Counted from the first letter of the stretch, positions 43,374 to 53,050 are shown. The stretch: 64,000 bases of DNA from Seohaeicola saemankumensis (GCF_020171285.1 NZ_JAIUZI010000006.1:123933-187932); one strand, 5' to 3'. Notes: a model not told the origin generated them from the letters alone. Numbers and translations: made by a program.

Positions 43374-44368
43374 GGCTGCGGATTGGCCGCTACCGGAGCG
43401 GCGCCCTTTTGGGACTTGGCCTTGGCCCGTTGCATGGCCTTTTTCTGGGCGTCCCGGACAAAGGCCCAGTCGGGGTTCTTGCGTTTCTGCACGGCGACGT
43501 AGCGGGCCAGTTTTTCGGCCAGCGCCGGATCGCCGGTGTCGCGCTGGGCGGCGGCAAAGCGGTCCAGCACGGCGATGGCAAAGGCGGCGTGGGTGCGCGG
43601 CCCGCCGTGGACACCGTCGGCGGCGCGGTCGGGGCGCAGCGCGAAAATGCGGTCTTCGAGAAAGGCGCGCGTGTCGAGATCATCGTCGAACACCCGCAGG
43701 TACTCAAAGCGCCGCCGGGCGCGGGTCAGGTGCTGGGAGGTGAGCACGTAGCCGATGCCGCGCCGTTTGAAGAAATCCTGCAGCAGCAGCGTGTTCTTCA
43801 TCAGGGCGATCAGGCCCATGCGGTCGTTGTAGAAATCGGCAAAACCCACCAGCGGCACCGGCGCCCGGTCCATGTTTTCGGGGGTGAGCCCGTTGAGGTT
43901 GAGCATTTCGTAGCCGGCGGGGCGGCAGTATTCCATCCGGTTCGGCGCCGGAATGCAGCAGACCGCCAGATCGACAGGCACCTGGGTCAGCTGGCGGAAA
44001 GCGGTGCGCACGCAGTAATCCGACGAGGCGCCGCTGACCGAGAGGTTGATGCAGTTGACCTGTTTCGGCGCCAGCCCAAGCGCCTTGCCGATATGGCGTT
44101 TCAACCGCTGGCCGTAGGTGTCGCGCATTTCTACGCCCAGGCCGATGGCGTGGCTTTCGCCGATCAGGCAGATCCGGAAGGCGGCGTCGGGGTCCAGTTC
44201 CTCGCCCCGGTAGCCGAGCGAGTTGAAGTGATAGGTGACGGTGCCGGATTTGTCGGTGATATAGCGGTCGGTGGTGGTTTTGGGCAGGTGAATCTTGGGC
44301 CGCACGTCACAGGGCAGCAGCCGGAGGGGAGTGCCGTCTGGCAGACCGGTTTGGCGCGTCTTGGTCAT
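43370..44368 (-). CDS. SGNH/GDSL-like protein, upstream copy
   Basis: 332 residues, sharing with the next gene the opening LLPCDVRPKIHLP, the NSLGYRGEELDP segment, block I LIGESHAIGLGV, GASSDYCVR, and DGVHGGPRTHAAFA. The Ser-His-Asp arrangement suggests a hydrolase or acyltransferase, perhaps acting on an acylated sugar; activity is unproved. It ends in a 4-base overlap (ATGA) with its copy. Confidence 0.7.
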   Translation of the reverse strand: MTKTRQTGLPDGTPLRLLPCDVRPKIHLPKTTTDRYITDKSGTVTYHFNSLGYRGEELDPDAAFRICLIGESHAIGLGVEMRDTYGQRLKRHIGKALGLAPKQVNCINLSVSGASSDYCVRTAFRQLTQVPVDLAVCCIPAPNRMEYCRPAGYEMLNLNGLTPENMDRAPVPLVGFADFYNDRMGLIALMKNTLLLQDFFKRRGIGYVLTSQHLTRARRRFEYLRVFDDDLDTRAFLEDRIFALRPDRAADGVHGGPRTHAAFAIAVLDRFAAAQRDTGDPALAEKLARYVAVQKRKNPDWAFVRDAQKKAMQRAKAKSQKGAAPVAANPQP

Positions 44369-44438
44369 TCACATCACCCTGTTGCGTGGCCCCTGAATGC
44401 TGCGTCCGGGACAAAGGCCCCGGCCGTGCCGGTTCGGT

Positions 44439-44618
44439 TCACCACATCGGGTAGATATCGGGGTCCTTGCCCTGGATCTTTTTGATCTTGTTCTTGAGCC
44501 GCGCCAGCCGCGAGGCGCGCGGCGCCTGCTGTTTCGGCGGCTCGGTGGTCTGGGCTGAGCCCGATGCCGTTGCCGATACCGCTGTCTTGTCGGGTTTGAC
44601 CATATCTTCGTCAGACAT
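44439..44618 (-). CDS. Small basic protein at the head of the Rieske operon
   Basis: 59 residues: an acidic start MSDEDMVKPDK, a Thr/Ser/Pro-rich middle, a basic helix ASRLARLKNKIKKIQG, and the tail KDPDIYPMW. No domain is recognised. An ATG four codons upstream (44630) is equally possible. It is the first minus-strand gene before the SGNH pair, 70 bases away. Confidence 0.55.
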   Translation of the reverse strand: MSDEDMVKPDKTAVSATASGSAQTTEPPKQQAPRASRLARLKNKIKKIQGKDPDIYPMW

Positions 44619-44743
44619 ATACGCCACCATATCACTTGGATCAAATAATCGTGACCAGCCTACGAAAGCAAACCCCATGGCGCAACGCCGGAGTTTCCGC
44701 GGGGCGCCCGCAGCGGGGGATGCGGGCGTGGCGCGCTTGGTAA

Positions 44744-46405
44744 TCAGGCAGTGCGGCTGGCGGTCTCGGCCTCTTGCAGCGCGCGCCACAGGACCTTGCC
44801 CGCGCCCGATTTCGGCAGCTCGTCGACGATCTGTAGCAGGCGCGGCACCTTGTAGGCGGCCATGCGGTCATGCGCCCAGGCGGCGAGGTCGTCGGCCCGC
44901 AGCGTGGCGCCGGGTTTCAGCACCACGACCGCCTTGACGGTTTCGCCGCGATAGCTGTCGGTGGCGCCGATCACGCAGGCCTCGGCGATGGCGGGATGGT
45001 GATAGAGCGCGGCCTCCACCTCGGTCGGCCAGACCTTGTAGCCCGAGGCGTTGATCATCCGTTTCAGCCGGTCGACGATATAGACATAGCCCTGGTCATC
45101 GAGCCGCCCCAGATCGCCGGAGCGCAGGAACCGTTTGCCGTCGATCTGCAGGAAACTGTCGGCGTCGGCCTGCGGCGCGTTCCAGTAGCCCTGCATCACC
45201 TGCGGTCCGGCGATCAGGATCTCGCCGGTGTCGCCCTGCGGCAGGGGGCGGTGGGTGTCGGGGTCGGCGATGACGATGTCGGTGTTGAACACCGGGATGC
45301 CAACGCATTGCCGTTTGGGGCGGTGCGGCGGGTTGGCGGTGGCCGGTGCGATGGTCTCGGTCATGCCGTAACCTTCGAGGAATTCCAGCCCGGTCAGCTG
45401 CCGCAGCCTGTCGGCGACGGCGTCGGGCATGGCGATGCCACCGCCCCAGACCACCCGCAGGCTGCGCAGGTCATCGGCGTTCAGGCCGGGCTGGTTGAGC
45501 AGGTCGATGACGGCGGTGGGCACGGTCGGCCAGGCGGTGACGCGAAATTCGCGGATCAGGCGAATGGCGACGGCGCGGTCCCAGCGCGGCAGGATCACGC
45601 TGGTGGCGCCAGTGGCGATGGGCACCACCATGCCGGCCTGCAGCCCGACCACGTGGAACATCGGCGCGGCCGAGAGGTAGACGTCGGATTCGCCGATGCC
45701 GAACCAGTCGTACATGCAGCGGGCCGCGTGCAGGGCGCTCTGGTGGGTGTGGCGGCAACCCTTGCCGCGCCCGGTTGAGCCGGAGGTATAGGGCATCACG
45801 CAGAGGTCACCCGGATCCAGTGCCACAGGCTGCGCCGCGTACCCCGAGGCCAGCGCGTCGGCCCATGCGGTGACGCCGTGGGGCAGGGCCGCGGGGGCGG
45901 CGGTGAGCACGTCGGGCAGGCCCGCCGGGGCCGGATCGGGCAGGGCATCGGCATAGGTCGCCGCGATCACATGCTCAAGCGCGCCGCCTGTCAGCAGCGG
46001 CGACAGCTGGGCCAGCAGCTCTTGTGCCGCCACGAGGCAGCGAATGCCGGCGTTCCCGACGATATAGGCGGTCTCGCTGGCCATGTTCATGGCGTTGATC
46101 GGGACCGCCACGCCGCCGGCGCGGATGATGGCATAAAACGCGGCCACGAATTGCGGCGCGTTCTGCATGTAGATGCCGACCCGGTCGCCCTTTTGCACAC
46201 CGCAGGCCTGTTGCAGGTGCCCGGCGAGCCGGTCGACCTGATCGTTCAGCGCGCCATAGCTGGTGGTCCGGCCATAGAAGACGATGGCAGCCTTGTCGGG
46301 CAGCCGGGCGGCGGCGGCGCGCAGGCTGTCGTCCAGCGTGATGGTGGCGGGGGGCACGTCGTGGGGGCGGCCTTTGGGCCAGACCTGGTGATGCAAGCGG
46401 GTCAT
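44744..46405 (-). CDS. Acyl-CoA synthetase (AMP-forming), long-chain type
   Basis: 553 residues of the ANL superfamily. Adenylation motif MPYTSGSTGRGKG (~210-222), the GYGMTET motif, SGDLGR with the hinge Asp, and the catalytic lysine region near KSGAGKVLWR are all present. It activates a carboxylic acid to its CoA thioester at the head of beta-oxidation. It is the last gene of the five-gene minus-strand operon, with a 10-base gap to the SDR. Confidence 0.9.
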   Translation of the reverse strand: MTRLHHQVWPKGRPHDVPPATITLDDSLRAAAARLPDKAAIVFYGRTTSYGALNDQVDRLAGHLQQACGVQKGDRVGIYMQNAPQFVAAFYAIIRAGGVAVPINAMNMASETAYIVGNAGIRCLVAAQELLAQLSPLLTGGALEHVIAATYADALPDPAPAGLPDVLTAAPAALPHGVTAWADALASGYAAQPVALDPGDLCVMPYTSGSTGRGKGCRHTHQSALHAARCMYDWFGIGESDVYLSAAPMFHVVGLQAGMVVPIATGATSVILPRWDRAVAIRLIREFRVTAWPTVPTAVIDLLNQPGLNADDLRSLRVVWGGGIAMPDAVADRLRQLTGLEFLEGYGMTETIAPATANPPHRPKRQCVGIPVFNTDIVIADPDTHRPLPQGDTGEILIAGPQVMQGYWNAPQADADSFLQIDGKRFLRSGDLGRLDDQGYVYIVDRLKRMINASGYKVWPTEVEAALYHHPAIAEACVIGATDSYRGETVKAVVVLKPGATLRADDLAAWAHDRMAAYKVPRLLQIVDELPKSGAGKVLWRALQEAETASRTA

Positions 46406-46415
46406 CGGGATCTCC

Positions 46416-47183
46416 TCAGGCGGTGGCGCCGCCGTCGACGGCGAGGCACTGGCCGGTGATATGGCGCCCCGCGTCGCTGACCAGCAGCAAAGCGGGGCCT
46501 TTGAGGTCGTCGGCGCCGCCGAAGCGGCCCAGCGGCACCGACGGCAGCAGCAGCCGGTCCAGCCGGTCGATCAGCTGTTCGGACATCTTCGACGGAAAGA
46601 AGCCAGGCGCCAGTGCGTTGACGTTGATGTTGTGGCGGCCCCATTCGGTGGCCAGCGCGCGGGTAAAGTTGATCATCGCCGCCTTGGAGCTGTTGTAGGC
46701 GATGGTGAACATCCCGGTGTCGGCGCGGTTGCCGCCGAGCCCGCCGATCGAGGCGATGTTCAGGATCTTGCCGCTCTGGCGCGGCAGGAAGGCGCGCCGC
46801 CCGATTTCGCGGGTCAGCACGAAGGGCGCGGTGACGTTCAGCGTCATCACCTTGGTCCAGCCGTCGAGCGGGTGATCCTGCATCGGCGCGGCCCAGCTGG
46901 TGCCAGCGTTGTTCACGAGGATGTCGATGTCGCCAAAGGCGTCCATGGCGCGCCGGGCGACATCGGGGATGTCATCGGTGCGCGACAGGTCGCAGGCGAG
47001 CGTCGCCACCTGCGCGCCGAGGCGTTGCAGGTGCTGCTGCGCGGCCTCCAGTTCGGCCGGTTTGCGGGCGGTGAGGATCAGCCGCGCGCCGGCCTGCGCA
47101 TAGGCTTCGGCAATCTGCAGGCCCAGCCCGCGCGAGCCGCCGGTGATCAGCGCCACCTTGCCGGTCAGGTCGAACAGCGTCAT
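46416..47183 (-). CDS. SDR family oxidoreductase
   Basis: 255 residues with ITGGSRGLGLQIAEA (~13-27), NNAGTSW, a catalytic Ser in IASIGG, and YNSSKAAM active site; the ending TGQCLAVDGGATA is typical. It is probably an NAD(P)-dependent 3-hydroxyacyl or alcohol dehydrogenase of the pathway. It overlaps the next gene upstream by four bases. Confidence 0.88.
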   Translation of the reverse strand: MTLFDLTGKVALITGGSRGLGLQIAEAYAQAGARLILTARKPAELEAAQQHLQRLGAQVATLACDLSRTDDIPDVARRAMDAFGDIDILVNNAGTSWAAPMQDHPLDGWTKVMTLNVTAPFVLTREIGRRAFLPRQSGKILNIASIGGLGGNRADTGMFTIAYNSSKAAMINFTRALATEWGRHNINVNALAPGFFPSKMSEQLIDRLDRLLLPSVPLGRFGGADDLKGPALLLVSDAGRHITGQCLAVDGGATA

Positions 47184-48487
47184 TGCGCGGCCTGCCGGGG
47201 GGATACCAGCGTGTCGGGCAGGCGCCAGGCCGTGTCGGCGCGGCTGCTGAGCGCGCCGAAGTGCCGGGCCAGCGCCAGCACGCGGTCGGGTCCCAGGTGC
47301 CGGGCCATGTGCATCGGCCCGCCCAGTGCGGCGGGAAAGCCGTAGCCGGTGACATAGACCACGTCGATATCCGAGGCCCGCGCGGCGCGGCCCTCGGCCA
47401 GCAGGGCCATCGCCTCGACCATCAGCGCGGTCAGGCAGCGCGCGACGATTTCATCCGCGCCGATGCGCCGCCGGACCCGCCCCAGCGCGCGGGATTCCCG
47501 GCGGATCAGCGCCAGCAGATCCTCGTAGGGGCGGCCTCGGGGCGTGGCGCGATCATAGAGATACCAGCCGCGCCCGGCCTTGCGGCCATGCCAGCCGGCC
47601 TCGCAGAGGGCGTCGCCGATACGCGGTTGCGGCGGCGGGGCATCGCGCAGGGCGCGCTGGCGGCGCACGCCCCAGGGGATGTCGTTGCCGACCATGTCCA
47701 GCGCGCGGAACGGGCCGATGGTCATGCCCCAGTCTTCGAGCGCGCAATCGACCTCTTCGGGCCAGGCGCCCTCTTCGACCAGATACATCGCCTCTTGGTG
47801 GAAACGGTCGAACAGCCGGTTGCCGATGAAACCGTCGCCGTTGGGCGCGATCACCGGCCGTTTGCCCAGATCGCGGGCCAGCGCCATGACGGTGGCTAGC
47901 GTGTCGTCTGCGGTGGTCCGGGCCGGGATCACCTCGAGCAGGGGATTGGTGTGGGCGGGCAGGAAGAAATGGGTTCCGATGAACCGGTCCGGCCGGGTCA
48001 GCGCCCCGGCCATCACGTCGATGTCCAGCGTCGAGGTATTGCTGGCGACAATGGCGTCGGGGCCGGCGATGGCCTCGATCTGGTCGAGCACCTGATGTTT
48101 CAGGTTCAGCACCTCTGGCACTGCCTCGACCACCAGATCGCAGCCGCGAAAGGCGTCGGGGCGCGGGGCGATCCGGATGCGGGTCATGACCTGTTCCGGA
48201 TCGGCGGTTCCGGGTGCTGCGCGTTCCGCCTGCTGGCGCAGGTCGGCCAGCGCGGCGCGGCGCTGGGTGGCCGAGGGGTCGACCAGCACCACCTGCCGCC
48301 CCGAGCGGGCAAAGCCCAGCGCGATGCCCCGGCCCATGGTACCCGCGCCCAGCACGCCGACGCGGACCAGCGTGGCCGGGTCGCGGCCCCCGGCGGGGCC
48401 CTGCGCGGCGCGCCGGACCGCCTGGGCCAGATGGGTGTCGGACCCGGCGATCTCGCGCAGGGCCAGCAGGCGGCCGGCGTCGGTCAT
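47180..48487 (-). CDS. 3-hydroxyacyl-CoA dehydrogenase
   Basis: 435 residues. After a 40-residue lead, the NAD motif [14 protein letters not shown] (~43-56) and [10 protein letters not shown] precede [13 protein letters not shown] and the C-terminal duplicated helical domain ([15 protein letters not shown]). No enoyl-CoA hydratase domain is attached, unlike FadB/FadJ. It oxidises 3-hydroxyacyl-CoA to the 3-keto form. Four-base overlaps on both sides show coupling. Confidence 0.9.
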   Translation of the reverse strand: MTDAGRLLALREIAGSDTHLAQAVRRAAQGPAGGRDPATLVRVGVLGAGTMGRGIALGFARSGRQVVLVDPSATQRRAALADLRQQAERAAPGTADPEQVMTRIRIAPRPDAFRGCDLVVEAVPEVLNLKHQVLDQIEAIAGPDAIVASNTSTLDIDVMAGALTRPDRFIGTHFFLPAHTNPLLEVIPARTTADDTLATVMALARDLGKRPVIAPNGDGFIGNRLFDRFHQEAMYLVEEGAWPEEVDCALEDWGMTIGPFRALDMVGNDIPWGVRRQRALRDAPPPQPRIGDALCEAGWHGRKAGRGWYLYDRATPRGRPYEDLLALIRRESRALGRVRRRIGADEIVARCLTALMVEAMALLAEGRAARASDIDVVYVTGYGFPAALGGPMHMARHLGPDRVLALARHFGALSSRADTAWRLPDTLVSPRQAAQ

Positions 48488-49770
48488 TCCGCCGCCACGG
48501 GGCGGATGTCGGCCTCGGCGGCGCGGTCGGGCAGGGTGAAGAAACGGTGGCTGTCACGCGGTCCGGCCTTGGCCTTTTTGACCTCCATCCGGGCGATGGA
48601 CTGCAGGTGCACCTCGTCCGGACCGTCGGCGATCCGCAGGCTGCGGGCCATGGTCCACAGATCGGGCAGCGGCGTGTCGGGGGTAACGCCCATGCCGCCG
48701 AAGGTCTGGATCGCGCGGTCGATGACGTCGGACTGCATCTGCGGCACCACCACCTTGATCATGGCGACCTCGGCGCGGGCCGCCTTGGTGCCGTAGCGGT
48801 CGATCAGCCAGGCCGCCTTGAGCACCAGCAGCCGGGCCTGTTCGATTTCGATCCGCGAGCGCGCGATCTTGTCCTGCAGCATGCCGTGTTCATGCAGGTA
48901 TTTGCCGAATGTCTTACGTTCGAGCGAGCGTTCGACCATCATCTCGTAGGCCAGTTCGGCCTGTCCGATCGAGCGCATGCAATGGTGGATGCGGCCCGGC
49001 CCGAGCCGCGCCTGGGCGATGGCGAACCCCTGTCCGGCGCCGCCGAGCAGGTTGCTGGCGGGCACCCGCACGTTGCGGTAGGCGATCTCGCAGTGGCTTT
49101 CGTAGCTGTGGTGGTTCATCACCGGGATGTCGCGGGTGATGGTCACGCCGGGGCTGTCCAGCGGCACCAGGATCATCGACTGCTGTTCGTGGCGGTTGGG
49201 GTTGTCGGGGTCGGTCTTGCCCATCACGATGGCGATCTTGCAGTCGGGCGAGGCGGCGCCGGTCGAGAACCACTTGCGCCCGTTGATCACGTAGTCGTCG
49301 CCGTCGCGCCGGATCACGGTTTCGATGTTGGTGGCGTCGGAACTGGCGACATCGGGTTCGGTCATCGAGAAGCACGACCGGATTTCACCGTTCAGCAACG
49401 GTTTCAGCCATTGTTCCTTTTGTTCGGGGGTGCCGAACATATGCAGGATTTCCATGTTGCCGGTGTCGGGCGCGGAGCAGTTGAACACCTGCGGCGCCCA
49501 GGGCAGGCGGCCCATGATCTCGGCCAGCGGGGCATAGTCGAGGTTGGACAGGCCGGTGCCGGGTTCGTCGTCGTGCAGGCCGGGCAGGAACATGTTCCAC
49601 AGCCCCTCTTCGCGGGCCAGCGCCTTGAGGTCGTTCATGAAGCTGATCACATGGGTGCCGTTGGCGGCCTCGGCCACGAATTGCGCGTGGCGGGGAATGA
49701 CGTGGTCGTCCATGAAGGCTTTGAGCCGGGTCTGCAGTTCCAGGCTTTTGGGGGAGTATTCAAAGTCCAT
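48484..49770 (-). CDS. Acyl-CoA dehydrogenase
   Basis: 428 residues of the ACAD fold. [16 protein letters not shown] (~140-155), [14 protein letters not shown], and the late [16 protein letters not shown] are family motifs; the catalytic base would lie in the C-terminal helical domain. It resembles the ACAD10/11-like group. FAD-dependent alpha,beta-dehydrogenation is expected. It overlaps the upstream kinase-like gene by 11 bases. Confidence 0.92.
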   Translation of the reverse strand: MDFEYSPKSLELQTRLKAFMDDHVIPRHAQFVAEAANGTHVISFMNDLKALAREEGLWNMFLPGLHDDEPGTGLSNLDYAPLAEIMGRLPWAPQVFNCSAPDTGNMEILHMFGTPEQKEQWLKPLLNGEIRSCFSMTEPDVASSDATNIETVIRRDGDDYVINGRKWFSTGAASPDCKIAIVMGKTDPDNPNRHEQQSMILVPLDSPGVTITRDIPVMNHHSYESHCEIAYRNVRVPASNLLGGAGQGFAIAQARLGPGRIHHCMRSIGQAELAYEMMVERSLERKTFGKYLHEHGMLQDKIARSRIEIEQARLLVLKAAWLIDRYGTKAARAEVAMIKVVVPQMQSDVIDRAIQTFGGMGVTPDTPLPDLWTMARSLRIADGPDEVHLQSIARMEVKKAKAGPRDSHRFFTLPDRAAEADIRPVAAE

Positions 49771-50782
49771 TTCCGTCTCCTGCGAGGGTTAGTCCGTGCC
49801 GGGCCCAGACCCGGCCGAGGTGAGCGACATCCGCCGCGCCGGGCACCGAGATGCCCTGAGCGGCGCGGCTGACGATGCCTTCGAAGATCACCGCGAGCCG
49901 GAAGAAGGCGAAGGCGGTGTAGAACGGGTGATAGCCATCGGGCAGGCCGCGATGGGCAAAGTAGCGGGCGGCGTAGGCGTGCATGGCCGGGATGCCCAGC
50001 TGGGCCAGATCGAGCCCGGCCAGCCCGGCCTGTTCGCCGGGCCGCATGGTCCAGGGCATCAGGTTGTAGCCGAGGTCGGACAGCGGGTGGCCCAGCGTCG
50101 AAAGCTCCCAGTCCAGCACGCCCAGGATTTCGGGGCGGCTGGGGTGAAAGATTAGGTTGCCGAGCCGGTAGTCGCCGTGCACCAGTGTGGTTTCGTCATC
50201 TTCGGGCAGATGCGCGGCCAGCCAACTGGCCAGTTCGGGGATCTCGTCGATCTCGCGGGTCTTGGCGGCATCGTACTGGCGGGTCCAGCGGGCGATCTGG
50301 CGGGCAAAGAACCCGCCGGTGCGGCCATAGTCGCGCAGACCCAGCGCATCGAGGTCCAGCTGGTGCAGGTCGGCGAGGGTGGCGTTCATCGCCTCGAACA
50401 TGGCGGCGCGTTGCCGGGGCGGCACACCGGGCAGGGCGTTGTCGTGAAACACCCGGCCGTCGAGCCGCTCCATCACATAGAACGGGGTGCCGATCACGCT
50501 GGCGTCGGCGCAGTAGTGCAGCGCGGCGGGCACCGGCACGGCGGTGCCGCGCAGCGCGCTGAGGACGCGGAATTCGCGGTCGATGGCATGGGCCGAGGGC
50601 AGCAGCTCGCCCGGCGGCTGTTTGCGCAGAACGTAACGTTCGCCGCCGAACCCCATGAAGAAGGAGGGATTGGAAAAGCCGCCGCTGATCGGCTCCAGCG
50701 TGACCGGGCCGGTGCCCGGCAGCGCGGTTTCCAGGTGATCGGCCAGACGGCCGGTATCAAAGCCCAAGGGTGTCGCGGTCAT
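49760..50782 (-). CDS. APH-like phosphotransferase family protein
   Basis: 340 residues with an aminoglycoside-phosphotransferase fold: [10 protein letters not shown] near the start, [13 protein letters not shown] (catalytic loop, ~205-217) and [17 protein letters not shown] (metal motif). In eukaryotic ACAD10/11 the same fold is fused to an acyl-CoA dehydrogenase, and it can phosphorylate 4-hydroxyacyl-CoA; here the two are adjacent genes. That role is inferred. The ATG at 50782 has a GGAGG site. It is the first gene of the operon. Confidence 0.85.
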   Translation of the reverse strand: MTATPLGFDTGRLADHLETALPGTGPVTLEPISGGFSNPSFFMGFGGERYVLRKQPPGELLPSAHAIDREFRVLSALRGTAVPVPAALHYCADASVIGTPFYVMERLDGRVFHDNALPGVPPRQRAAMFEAMNATLADLHQLDLDALGLRDYGRTGGFFARQIARWTRQYDAAKTREIDEIPELASWLAAHLPEDDETTLVHGDYRLGNLIFHPSRPEILGVLDWELSTLGHPLSDLGYNLMPWTMRPGEQAGLAGLDLAQLGIPAMHAYAARYFAHRGLPDGYHPFYTAFAFFRLAVIFEGIVSRAAQGISVPGAADVAHLGRVWARHGLTLAGDGNGL

Positions 50783-50864
50783 CGGGGCCTCCTCCTGCGC
50801 TTGGTCTTGCACCCTGTCCAGACATAAGTAAAATGAATGATAGATATGATTGGACATAGACATC
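50783..50864. promoter_or_regulatory. Divergent LysR/catabolic operon control region
   Basis: AT-rich DNA with an interrupted dyad at 50836-50851 (AAT-AT-AT-ATT pattern), placed where a LysR protein would bind to act on both genes. The binding site is not certain. Confidence 0.3.
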
Positions 50865-51800
50865 GTGCATATATCCAGAACCGATCTGAACCTCTTTGTG
50901 GTGTTCGAGGCGATCTTTACCCAGGGCGGGGTGACGCGCGCGGCCGAGATGCTGAACCTGTCGCAGCCGACGATCAGCCATGCGCTGGGCCGGTTGCGGG
51001 AACGGATCGGCGATCCGCTGTTCGTGCGGCGCGGTCAAAGGCTGGTGCCGACGGCGCAGGCGCAGGCGATGATCGGGCCGGTGCGGCAGGCGCTGCGGCT
51101 GTTCGAACATACGCTGGCCGAGCTGGACGGGTTCGACCCGGCGACGGCAGAGATGCAGTTTGCGCTGGGGATGCGGTCGTTGCTGGAGGATTCCTATTTC
51201 CTGCCGCTGGCGGTGCTGATGAGCCGGAGCGCGCCGCGGGCCTCGGTGGCGTCGACCCCGTTCGACCGCCGCCGCATGGAGACGGCGCTGGCCTCGGGCG
51301 AGCTGAACGCGGTGATCGACATTTTCCTGCCGCTGTCGGACGAGGTGCGGCGCGAGCATCTGCCAGCTGCCTCGCCTTCGGTGGTGGTGGCTCGGCGCGG
51401 CCATCCGCAGATCGACGGCGATATCGATATCGGCCGCTACCTGGCGGCGGATCACGTGGTGGTCACCTCGCGCGGGCAGGGGCTGGGCCCCGAGGATCTG
51501 GCGCTGTCCCGCGAAGGGCAGGCGCGCCGGGTGCAGGCGCGCTGTCAGCAGATCAGTTCCGCGATGCGGCTGGTGGGGGCGTCGAACATGCTGCTGACGA
51601 TGTCCGAGACACTGGCGCGCCGGGCCAACCTGCTATTCGATCACCAGTTGTTGCCGACCCCGTTTCCGGCGCCGGTGGTCGATATATATTTGTATTGGCA
51701 TGCCAATACCGAGGCCGACCCGGCCAACGTCTGGTTCCGCGACATGATCCGGGCGACGGTGTCGGAAACCGCGCCGCCGGTGGTGGCGGATCCCGGCTGA
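50865..51800 (+). CDS. LysR family transcriptional regulator
   Basis: About 311 residues. The helix-turn-helix (~5-62) reads DLNLFVVFEAIFTQGGVTRAAEML and LSQPTISHALGRLR, followed by a NodD/LinR-like substrate-binding domain. It is divergent from the acyl-CoA operon and probably controls it with an acyl or hydroxy-acid effector. The start is either GTG 50865 or TTG 50850; both are weak. Confidence 0.88.
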   Translation: MHISRTDLNLFVVFEAIFTQGGVTRAAEMLNLSQPTISHALGRLRERIGDPLFVRRGQRLVPTAQAQAMIGPVRQALRLFEHTLAELDGFDPATAEMQFALGMRSLLEDSYFLPLAVLMSRSAPRASVASTPFDRRRMETALASGELNAVIDIFLPLSDEVRREHLPAASPSVVVARRGHPQIDGDIDIGRYLAADHVVVTSRGQGLGPEDLALSREGQARRVQARCQQISSAMRLVGASNMLLTMSETLARRANLLFDHQLLPTPFPAPVVDIYLYWHANTEADPANVWFRDMIRATVSETAPPVVADPG

Positions 51801-51815
51801 GGAGTGAGTTCGGAC

Positions 51816-51846
51816 TTGACCCTCCAGCGCTGGAAGTCGGTCTAAC
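51816..51846 (+). promoter_or_regulatory. CueR-type promoter of the cytochrome pair
   Basis: TTGACC (51816-51821), a 19-base spacer holding CTCCAGCGCTGGAAG, then TCTAAC. The long spacer with a CCAGC/GCTGG dyad is the MerR-family copper promoter form, as at copA. Confidence 0.65.
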
Positions 51847-51916
51847 GGGGGTCGAACACGAGGAACCGGGGCCGAGGGATTCGGGCCGCCGGACGCATGA
51901 ACGAAGGTTTGGGGAC

Positions 51917-52348
51917 ATGAAGACAACACATGCCATCACAATGATCGCGCTGGTGGGGGCCGCCGCCGTGGGCGGTTACCTTATGCTGGGCAAGACAGCG
52001 GATGAGACCGCCACCGCCGCACCGGGCGCGCCGATCGTCACTGTGGCGCTGCCGGCGCAGCTGTCGGAGAACGCGCAGATCGGCAAGCGGGCCTATGAGG
52101 CGAAATGCGCCGCCTGCCACGGGGTCAACGCGGTCGGGCAGGAGGGGGTCGCGCCGCCGCTGGTGCACAAGATCTATGAGCCGGGCCACCATGGCGACCT
52201 GTCGTTCCAGCGCGCGGTGAAGTTCGGGGTAAAGGCGCATCACTGGCGGTTTGGCGACATGGCGCCGGTCGAGGGGCTGACCGAGGGCGACGTGGTCATG
52301 ATCACGCGCTATGTGCGCGAATTGCAGCGGGAAAACGGGATCTTCTGA
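51917..52348 (+). CDS. Membrane-anchored c-type cytochrome
   Basis: 143 residues with an N-terminal hydrophobic signal-anchor (TMIALVGAAAVGGYLML, ~8-24) and one haem site CAACH (~63-67), with a possible distal Met in FGDMAPV. It is a periplasmic electron carrier. It overlaps the next cytochrome gene by one base (TGATG), so they form an operon under the CueR-type promoter. Confidence 0.85.
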   Translation: MKTTHAITMIALVGAAAVGGYLMLGKTADETATAAPGAPIVTVALPAQLSENAQIGKRAYEAKCAACHGVNAVGQEGVAPPLVHKIYEPGHHGDLSFQRAVKFGVKAHHWRFGDMAPVEGLTEGDVVMITRYVRELQRENGIF

Positions 52349-52836
52349 TGATGGAATGGAAAGCGATAAGCGCGGGTTGCGCGCTGGCTCTGGTGGCCTC
52401 GGTGGCGTTGGCGCATTCGGGGGCCAAGGGCGTGGTCAAGGAACGGATGACCGCGATGAAGGACATGGCCGGCACGATGAAGGCGATGGCGCCGATGATG
52501 CGCGGGCAGGCGCCCTATGACGCGGCCGCGGTGCGCGATGGCGCGGCGCGGATCGCGGCGCACGGGGGCGACGCGATGACCCGCCTGTTTCCCGAGGGCA
52601 GCGGCCATGCGCCGTCCGAGGTCAAGCCCGAGGTCTGGCAGGACTGGCAGGCGTTTTCCGAACTCGCGGCGGAGCTTGAGGCGCGGGCGACGGCGCTGGG
52701 TCTGGCCGCGGACAACGGGCTGGGCACGGGCACCCCGGCAGGGCCGCTAGCCGAACAGCCGGCGAACGAGGTCTTTGTTCAGGTTGGGCGCAGCTGTTCG
52801 GCCTGTCACAGCCGGTTCCGGATCGAGACCGACTGA
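52348..52836 (+). CDS. Cytochrome c'-family protein
   Basis: 162 residues. A signal peptide ends at ALA-H (~22). The four-helix pattern has an early MKDMAGTMKAMAPMM helix and the haem site CSACHSRFR close to the C-terminus, as in cytochrome c' and c-556. These carry a low- or high-spin haem and may bind NO or shuttle electrons. Co-transcription with the upstream cytochrome and copper control point to a role in copper stress or copper oxidation. Confidence 0.85.
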   Translation: MMEWKAISAGCALALVASVALAHSGAKGVVKERMTAMKDMAGTMKAMAPMMRGQAPYDAAAVRDGAARIAAHGGDAMTRLFPEGSGHAPSEVKPEVWQDWQAFSELAAELEARATALGLAADNGLGTGTPAGPLAEQPANEVFVQVGRSCSACHSRFRIETD

Positions 52837-52852
52837 GGCTGAGGGCTGAGGC

Positions 52853-53050
52853 TCAGGCCGGGGTCGCGGTGTACCCGGCCTGCTTGATCGCGGCGATCAG
52901 CGCGGCGCTGTCCAGCGTGCTGGTGACGCTGACCGAGTGATCGCCAAGATCGCAGGCCACCTGCGCGGCGCTGTCGGCACTTTTGATTTCTTTTTCGATG
53001 GCGGCGGTGCAGTGGCCGCAGCTCATGTCGGGAACGGTGAAACGGGTCAT
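52853..53050 (-). CDS. copZ: Copper chaperone CopZ
   Basis: 65 residues, a single HMA domain: MTRFTVPDMSCGHCTAAIE with the Cu(I)-binding CGHC, then the GDHSVSV strand and IKQAGYTAT. It hands Cu(I) to CopA in the cytoplasm. It is divergent from copA and has its own CueR-type box. Confidence 0.93.
   Translation of the reverse strand: MTRFTVPDMSCGHCTAAIEKEIKSADSAAQVACDLGDHSVSVTSTLDSAALIAAIKQAGYTATPA

Noticed and set aside
50837..52348. 503-residue frame joining the LysR region to the cytochrome
   Set aside because: The first 360 codons are an out-of-frame copy of the LysR gene; the real cytochrome starts at 51917 with its own signal-anchor and promoter.
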